Translations under genes and position numbers: made by a program | The notes under the pieces: generated by a model | What the model was told of the DNA's origin: nothing | What the model saw: only the letters and a program-made list of their open reading frames with translations | Databases searched by the model: none | Part shown: one piece after another, positions 36,409-40,954 of the stretch | How the letters are laid out: each line of letters opens with the position of its first letter | How positions within the stretch are numbered: the first letter of the stretch is position 1 | NCBI GenBank assembly: GCA_903863195.1 | Contig: CAIPAY010000050.1 | Span: 1-40,954, forward strand | DNA: 40,954 bases | DNA from: an uncultured Holophagaceae bacterium | GTDB taxonomy: Bacteria; Acidobacteriota; Holophagae; Holophagales; Holophagaceae | Direction: 5' to 3'

Positions 36409-39400
36409 TCACGCGTCGACTTCACCGGCGAACGAGAGCGATGCGAGGCGGTCACCGGCGAGCAGGTGGACCCGAACGATGGCTCGGTTCACCCACGCCT
36501 GGTGGGCCAACCGCTGGACGCGCCCCTCCGCACTGCAGACGACGACGTGGTGATCGTGCCCGGTCTCGATGACGAAGCCGGTGAAGTCACCGAAGTGGTC
36601 ATAGCGCAGGGCCACCACCTTGCCGGTCACGGCGTCGCGCCCAGCGTCGTCGTCGCAACACTCGCCGGGCCCGTCGTGATCGTGCTCGTCCTTACCGTGT
36701 CCGTCGTGATCGCAGTGACCATCGTGCCCTTGGTGCTTGCCCGGGTGTTTCCAGTCGCCGTCACCCGTCGGGACGACGCGGGTCGGATCGCCACCCATGC
36801 CGGCTACGCGGCCGACATAGGCGTCAACGTAGCGCCGGAACACCGGCCACCACTTCGTCTCGATCGGCACGGACTGCTCGATGTGGCGCAGGATTGAGAG
36901 CGTGCGCTCCTCATTGCCCAGCATCAGCTTCCTGGTGCTGACGGGGATCTCGAGCCCGAATGCACCAATCGTTCGGCGGTACAGGAAGCCCTTGTGCGAG
37001 GCAGCCTCGAAGGATCGCAGCAGCACGTCCGGTGCGGTCCCGCCGATCGCCACCCGCAGGCCGTCCTTCTTGCCGACCACCTTCGTGCCGACCTCGACCT
37101 GACGTCCGGAACCGAAGCGGGCACCGGTGATCTGGCGGACCCGCACCGAGTAGCGCTCCCCCTTGTGCACCGTCGGCGGCAGCTCTACCGACAGCAGCCC
37201 GACGTGATCAACGGCCGACGCACCAGGTACCGGGATGAACGTCACCCCGCCCGCCTCGCAGGCGAGGGTATGCTCATCGACGAGCGTCAACCTGTTCGAG
37301 ACATACATCTGTTTCGCCCAGTCGAGCGCGGTAGCGGCATCGACTGTCGGGAGGTAGATGGACGCGTGTGTGCCGGCGGGGACGTTGCCCCAGGCGATCA
37401 TCAGCTCGTCGGGTCGCCCGTCGGGCGGCGCTGCGGGGGTCGGGTGGATCTGCACCGTCTGCGGAGCGACGCGGGAGCCGATGACGCCCGGATTGGGCAC
37501 GCCGACGAAGGTCAGGTTGCGCTGCGCGAGCTTGTCGGAGGTCGACGGGTCAGCCCAGTTCGGGATCGACTGACCGTCGAGCTCCAACTCGACAATCAGA
37601 CACTGATGCAGGCTGCGCACGTGCTGCTGGATGGACAGCAGCGGACCGGTGCCCACGAATGGGCCGTCAGGCAGGTTGGCCGGGGTGGTGCCGAGCAGCC
37701 GCGCCGGGAAGCGCAGGTCGCCCGGCTGGTTGATATCGAGCCAGATCCCGAAGTAGGCGAAGACCTCGGCGCCCAGGCTGTCATGCACGATGGTGCGCAC
37801 GTTGGGCAGGTCCATCTGCGTCGTCATGCTCACCGTCGCGGCGTCAACGCGAGGCGACGCAAAGAACGGTATCGTCGCGATCTCGTCGCCCTGCCGGCCG
37901 AGCAGCGGCACGTGCCGCGGGCCGGAGACGAACGTCCGATAGAGTGTCGTCGGGTCGTGCACCGCGTTCGTCTGCTGGGCGGGCCACAGTCGGAAGAATG
38001 CCCGGACGTTTGATGCATCCTGATTGAGGTCGCGCAGACGCACCTTCGCCACCGCGAAGTTGAACACCCGGTGGCCGGCGCCGTCGGTCGGTGCGAGCGT
38101 CAGTAGCTCGTTTCCTTCATGCGGATCGATCGCGTCGAACTCGCTGGCGAGGGCCGGATGGGCGTTGAGGTTGTTCAGCACACTCTGGATGAAGCCGGTC
38201 GCCGCGGTCCCCGCCGGAGCACTGGCTGAGAGGGTCGCGCCGAAGCGCTGACCGCCATCCGCGACCTGGAAGACGCGGATGTCGATGCTCGTCCACCAGT
38301 CGATATTGCGACCGGGGTCACCGTCGAGGAGGTAGGGATCGGGTGACTTGAGCAGCCGCAGGACGCCGCCATTCGCCACCGCCTGACCGCCGGCACTGAG
38401 GATCGCCACCACCGTGAGGTCCTGGAAGTCGCCAGTGAAGTTGAACATGCTCGCGTCGTCAAACTGCAGCACAAACGGGAACGTGAACCGCTGGGGCACG
38501 TTCGGGGGCAGGCTCGGGTCCTCCGGCAGCACGGCGCCGCGCTGGACGACGTGGAGGCCGGTGAGCGGCGGCAGGAACAAAGGGACGATCGGGGGCGAGG
38601 CGAGGTTTGCCATCGTCAGGCCGAGCTCGTTGGGGGTGAAGCCCTCTACCACCAGGAAGATTGCCGGGTCGATGACGGCCGGCGCCCCGTTCAACGCGAT
38701 CAGCGCCTGCACCTCTCCCTGACCCGCGGTCGAGCGGTCCATCACGAGGAAGCAGTCGCGGGTGCCGACACCGACCGTCAAGGGCGTTGATGCGATCGCG
38801 TTGGCAACGACCTCCAGGCTCCACGTCCCGGGCGGCAGGTTCGACGGCACGTCGACGACCGCTGTGACAATGGCGTTCTCCGTCGCGATCGCCATGGTCG
38901 AGAAGCTGTGGGTGCGGAGATACCGCACGTCGCCCGAGGCGTTCGTCAGCCGCACAAGCGGGTAGTTGGTGGCGTTCTGGCGATCATCGCCATAGCCGTT
39001 GGCATGGGTGAGGCCGTTCAGCTGCTTGCCGGCGATCTGGTAGGAGTGACCGGCTATGAGCGTGTTCGGCGCGGTCGTGAGCACGGGTCGCGATGAGTTC
39101 TTCGGAGTCAGCTCCGCCGCATCGGGCTGGTACTCGTTGATCGTGTTCTGCTCGCCGGTCATCAGCACGTGGCCGCTCGGCAGGAGCAGGAAGCAGCACT
39201 GCCAGGTGTGACCCGGTGCGGCGGTGGGCTGGTTGGATTGGGTCGTGAGGTTGGCGCCATTCTCATCGACGTCGCAGATCGTCACCGGGCCGGAGAAGAA
39301 CTGGCCGCCCGGATCGACCGGGCCGGAGGTGATCAGCAGGTGCCCGTTGGGCAGCATCACGACGCTGCCGTCGAGTGACGTCTGCAGCCCGGCCGGTGCG

Positions 39401-40290
39401 TTCGTGTTGGTGGCATCTGCCGGCAGGTCGGCTCCGGCAGCCCAGCTGCCTTTCGCCGTCGTCGTCGCGCCAGAGGTGTAGATCCCCGTATGCCCGCTGC
39501 CGCCGACAAAGAAGGCCTTGCCGCTCAGCAGCGTGAGCGCGCCCCCGATCTCGTTCAGCGTAGTGCTGCCGATTGTGCCGACAGGCAGCGTTGACGCGGT
39601 GAGGCCGGCCGTAACCCACTCATCGTTCGCCGGGACGTACATCTCCGCATTCTGCGTAGCTGTCGTGCCCGCGATTTGCACGGTCAGCACGTTGCCATTT
39701 GGCAGCAGGCACCAGCTTTCCTCGTTCGAGTTTCCCTTCTTGGTGTTGGCGACGGTGCCGAACCTCGTGCCTGCCTCGACCCAGGTGTCGGTTACCGGGT
39801 CCCAGATCGCGTTGCGCTGTCCGGTGGCTCCCGAGGCGACCGCGCCGAACAACACGCGGCCGTCGCCGAGGACGATCGAGACCACGTCGCCCTTGACGAA
39901 GTCGAAGGCCGGGCTCGGCTTGGTCATCGCCGACCAGGTGCCGGTCACCGGGTCCAGGATCTCGCCGCGGGCATCGTTGTCCGTGCTCGTGTCGGTGTCG
40001 CCGTTGACGTCCGAGTACTCGCCGCCAACGACGAATACCCGCCCGTCCGCCAGGACACCGCTGGCGAAGTACTTCCGCTGCCCGTTCATCGCGAGCGCGC
40101 CGGACCAGGTGCCATTGCGGTAGTCCCCGTGGCTGTCCGGGGTCAGTCGGTACCAGTTCTTGCCGCCGTAGGTGTTGCTCAGGGAAGGCCGGTTCGCGTC
40201 GTGGACCAGCACAGTGCCGTCCGTCAGGAGCAGCATCGTGTCGGCCTTGACGCCTGACGGTGCGTTGAACGTGTTCCAGGTGCCTGCCAT
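36409..40290 (-). CDS. Giant kelch/galactose-oxidase-like beta-propeller protein with His/Asp-rich tract
   Basis: The 1293-residue protein begins with a kelch-type propeller (about 1-415) with repeats such as LADGRVFVVGGE, LGDGRVLFGAV, LLSGKAFFVGGSG, MLPNGHLLITSG and LLPSGHVLMTGEQ. An immunoglobulin-like early-set domain follows (about 425-525, GYGDDRQNATNYPLVRL). The large beta-rich middle (530-1170) matches nothing I know. Residues 1181-1219 form a His/Asp/Gly-rich tract with a CC pair, likely metal-binding. The last 74 residues form a small domain (FGDFTGFVIETGHDHHVV). The Tyr-Cys cofactor of true galactose oxidase was not identified. No signal peptide is seen. Codon use is richer in TCG and CGA-type triplets than in flanking genes, which suggests transfer. 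GGAGGG precedes the ATG. Confidence 0.82.
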   Translation of the reverse strand: MAGTWNTFNAPSGVKADTMLLLTDGTVLVHDANRPSLSNTYGGKNWYRLTPDSHGDYRNGTWSGALAMNGQRKYFASGVLADGRVFVVGGEYSDVNGDTDTSTDNDARGEILDPVTGTWSAMTKPSPAFDFVKGDVVSIVLGDGRVLFGAVASGATGQRNAIWDPVTDTWVEAGTRFGTVANTKKGNSNEESWCLLPNGNVLTVQIAGTTATQNAEMYVPANDEWVTAGLTASTLPVGTIGSTTLNEIGGALTLLSGKAFFVGGSGHTGIYTSGATTTAKGSWAAGADLPADATNTNAPAGLQTSLDGSVVMLPNGHLLITSGPVDPGGQFFSGPVTICDVDENGANLTTQSNQPTAAPGHTWQCCFLLLPSGHVLMTGEQNTINEYQPDAAELTPKNSSRPVLTTAPNTLIAGHSYQIAGKQLNGLTHANGYGDDRQNATNYPLVRLTNASGDVRYLRTHSFSTMAIATENAIVTAVVDVPSNLPPGTWSLEVVANAIASTPLTVGVGTRDCFLVMDRSTAGQGEVQALIALNGAPAVIDPAIFLVVEGFTPNELGLTMANLASPPIVPLFLPPLTGLHVVQRGAVLPEDPSLPPNVPQRFTFPFVLQFDDASMFNFTGDFQDLTVVAILSAGGQAVANGGVLRLLKSPDPYLLDGDPGRNIDWWTSIDIRVFQVADGGQRFGATLSASAPAGTAATGFIQSVLNNLNAHPALASEFDAIDPHEGNELLTLAPTDGAGHRVFNFAVAKVRLRDLNQDASNVRAFFRLWPAQQTNAVHDPTTLYRTFVSGPRHVPLLGRQGDEIATIPFFASPRVDAATVSMTTQMDLPNVRTIVHDSLGAEVFAYFGIWLDINQPGDLRFPARLLGTTPANLPDGPFVGTGPLLSIQQHVRSLHQCLIVELELDGQSIPNWADPSTSDKLAQRNLTFVGVPNPGVIGSRVAPQTVQIHPTPAAPPDGRPDELMIAWGNVPAGTHASIYLPTVDAATALDWAKQMYVSNRLTLVDEHTLACEAGGVTFIPVPGASAVDHVGLLSVELPPTVHKGERYSVRVRQITGARFGSGRQVEVGTKVVGKKDGLRVAIGGTAPDVLLRSFEAASHKGFLYRRTIGAFGLEIPVSTRKLMLGNEERTLSILRHIEQSVPIETKWWPVFRRYVDAYVGRVAGMGGDPTRVVPTGDGDWKHPGKHQGHDGHCDHDGHGKDEHDHDGPGECCDDDAGRDAVTGKVVALRYDHFGDFTGFVIETGHDHHVVVCSAEGRVQRLAHQAWVNRAIVRVHLLAGDRLASLSFAGEVDA

Positions 40291-40304
40291 CGGGTGTTCC
40301 CTCC

Positions 40305-40320
40305 TAGTAATAAATTACTA
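40305..40320. promoter_or_regulatory. Palindrome next to the kelch gene ribosome binding site
   Basis: TAGTAAT-AA-ATTACTA is a perfect 7-bp inverted repeat with a two-base centre, directly abutting the GGAGG of the kelch gene on the minus strand. Its placement fits a repressor operator. A weak promoter (TTCAAC-n17-TAATTT, minus strand) can be drawn overlapping it. Confidence 0.55.
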
Positions 40321-40826
40321 ATCGCTTAGAACAAGTTGAATTAAAAAAGGGAAAAACAGACAAAAACACCAAATAAAGATCCAATGGATAAGTATTGTCA
40401 TGGCGCTTACAGTGTCAATGGGGGAGCCAAGAATTTACTGCCCACTCGCGCGCAGCTTCTCTGCCAGTGGCAGGGGCGAGTAACGCTTGGCCCGGTCATC
40501 ACTCCTGAGGTCCAGCTCGGAGGATTGACGGTCTTTGCCCCGCCCCTGTTCATGGGCTCGGGAGGCTCCTGGAAGGCGGATGGCCCTACAGGAGCGCCCT
40601 AGCCATTCAGCTAGTCCGCCGCTTCCTCCTTGAGCGCTACCCAGGACTGGCCGCGCCTCAAGGCCTCCCCGGTCAGGTCTCTTTGGTCGGGGCCGTGCCG
40701 TGAGCGCAAAGGTGTCCGGCCGCGACCCCACGACCCTCTGGACCGTACTCGGCGTTTCAAAACAAGACCCCTCGCCGCGGGCACCTGTCGGTAGCCTTGG
40801 GCTGTGTGTGCGACCCGAGGACGACC
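40321..40826. other. 506-bp intergenic region between the kelch cluster and an aldo/keto reductase
   Basis: The first 80 bases are AT-rich and likely promoter DNA for the kelch gene. Around 40461-40473 lies a tight CTGCC-AGT-GGCAG hairpin. From about 40440 on, base composition returns to the host type. No frame here has a ribosome binding site or recognisable family sequence. The reductase promoter must lie in the last part. Confidence 0.5.
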
Positions 40827-40954
40827 ATGCCCAAACAACCCGCCCCTGATGTCTACGCCCACCCTCCCGCCACGCTGAACCTGGGTGGTCGAGACATCCG
40901 CCGCCTGGGATTCGGGGCCATGCGCCTGCCGGGCAAGGATGTCTGGGGTCCGCC
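40827..40954 (+). CDS. Aldo/keto reductase (5' part, runs off the window)
   Basis: The first 42 codons read MPKQPAPDVYAHPPATLNLG and continue GGRDIRRLGFGAMRLPGKDVWGP. The GGRDIRRLGFGAMRL stretch is the first strand of the aldo/keto reductase TIM barrel. The proline/tryptophan turn VWGPP is typical of the YdbC-like subgroup. These enzymes reduce aldehydes or ketones with NADPH. The catalytic Tyr/Asp/Lys/His set lies beyond the window. The ATG has GAGG seven bases upstream. Confidence 0.85.
   Translation, partial: MPKQPAPDVYAHPPATLNLGGRDIRRLGFGAMRLPGKDVWGP

Noticed and set aside
40384..40602. 72-codon plus-strand frame starting MDKYCHGAYSV
   Set aside because: No ribosome binding site, composition crosses from AT-rich promoter to GC-rich spacer, and no family resemblance.

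Overview
The window is a high-GC bacterial chromosome segment. It is gene-dense, with GC-biased third codon positions and tight GGAG-type ribosome binding sites. Most genes are household metabolism: queF, folK, gmk, gdhA, pyk, an extended GAPDH and an acyl-CoA carboxylase operon. My best guess for the host is an acidobacterium of the Holophaga/Geothrix kind, based on family content, codon style and general impression only. No rRNA, tRNA, CRISPR array, insertion sequence or phage module was seen.

Layout. 0-1.6 kb (+): the tail of a DUF374-type acyltransferase, a GxxExxY gene inside a 29-bp inverted repeat, then queF and folK. 1.6-10.4 kb (-): in transcription order gdhA, a strong hairpin terminator, a two-receiver/PEP-synthase-like protein, gmk, an S41 protease and an S9 peptidase. 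10.6-12.9 kb (-): a ROK-type sugar kinase homologue followed by a PIG-L deacetylase. 13-15.9 kb: small DUF2835 and unknown genes, a VWA protein, and an AroQ-fold protein that has lost most dehydratase active-site residues. 15.9-23.1 kb: a LiuR-like MerR regulator divergent from an operon for acyl-CoA dehydrogenase, carboxyltransferase, AtuA-family protein and biotin carboxylase/carrier. The pattern is that of leucine/isovalerate or acyclic-terpenoid catabolism, and a palindromic operator lies in the divergent promoter. 23.1-27 kb: a repeat-rich spacer, pyk, a small unknown gene, and a GAPDH with an N-terminal extension. 27.4-32.7 kb (+): a DUF5666 lipoprotein, a large multicopper oxidase and a SCO-cytochrome c fusion, which looks like an envelope copper-redox module. 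32.7-40.3 kb (-): a three-gene cluster that differs from the rest. It encodes a 1293-residue kelch protein with a His/Asp-rich metal-binding tract, a zinc phospholipase C-like protein with a hydrophobic insertion, and a protein with a Cys/Pro-rich N-terminus. 40.8 kb to the end: start of an aldo/keto reductase.

Most likely undescribed system: the 32.7-40.3 kb cluster. All three proteins carry probable metal-binding or Cys-rich elements, none has a classical signal peptide, and the codon use of the kelch gene differs visibly from its neighbours. A perfect palindrome sits directly against the kelch ribosome binding site. Secondary points of interest are the GxxExxY cassette bounded by inverted repeats, the 41-bp inverted pair of 10-bp-periodic repeats at 23.1-23.4 kb, and the degenerate AroQ protein.
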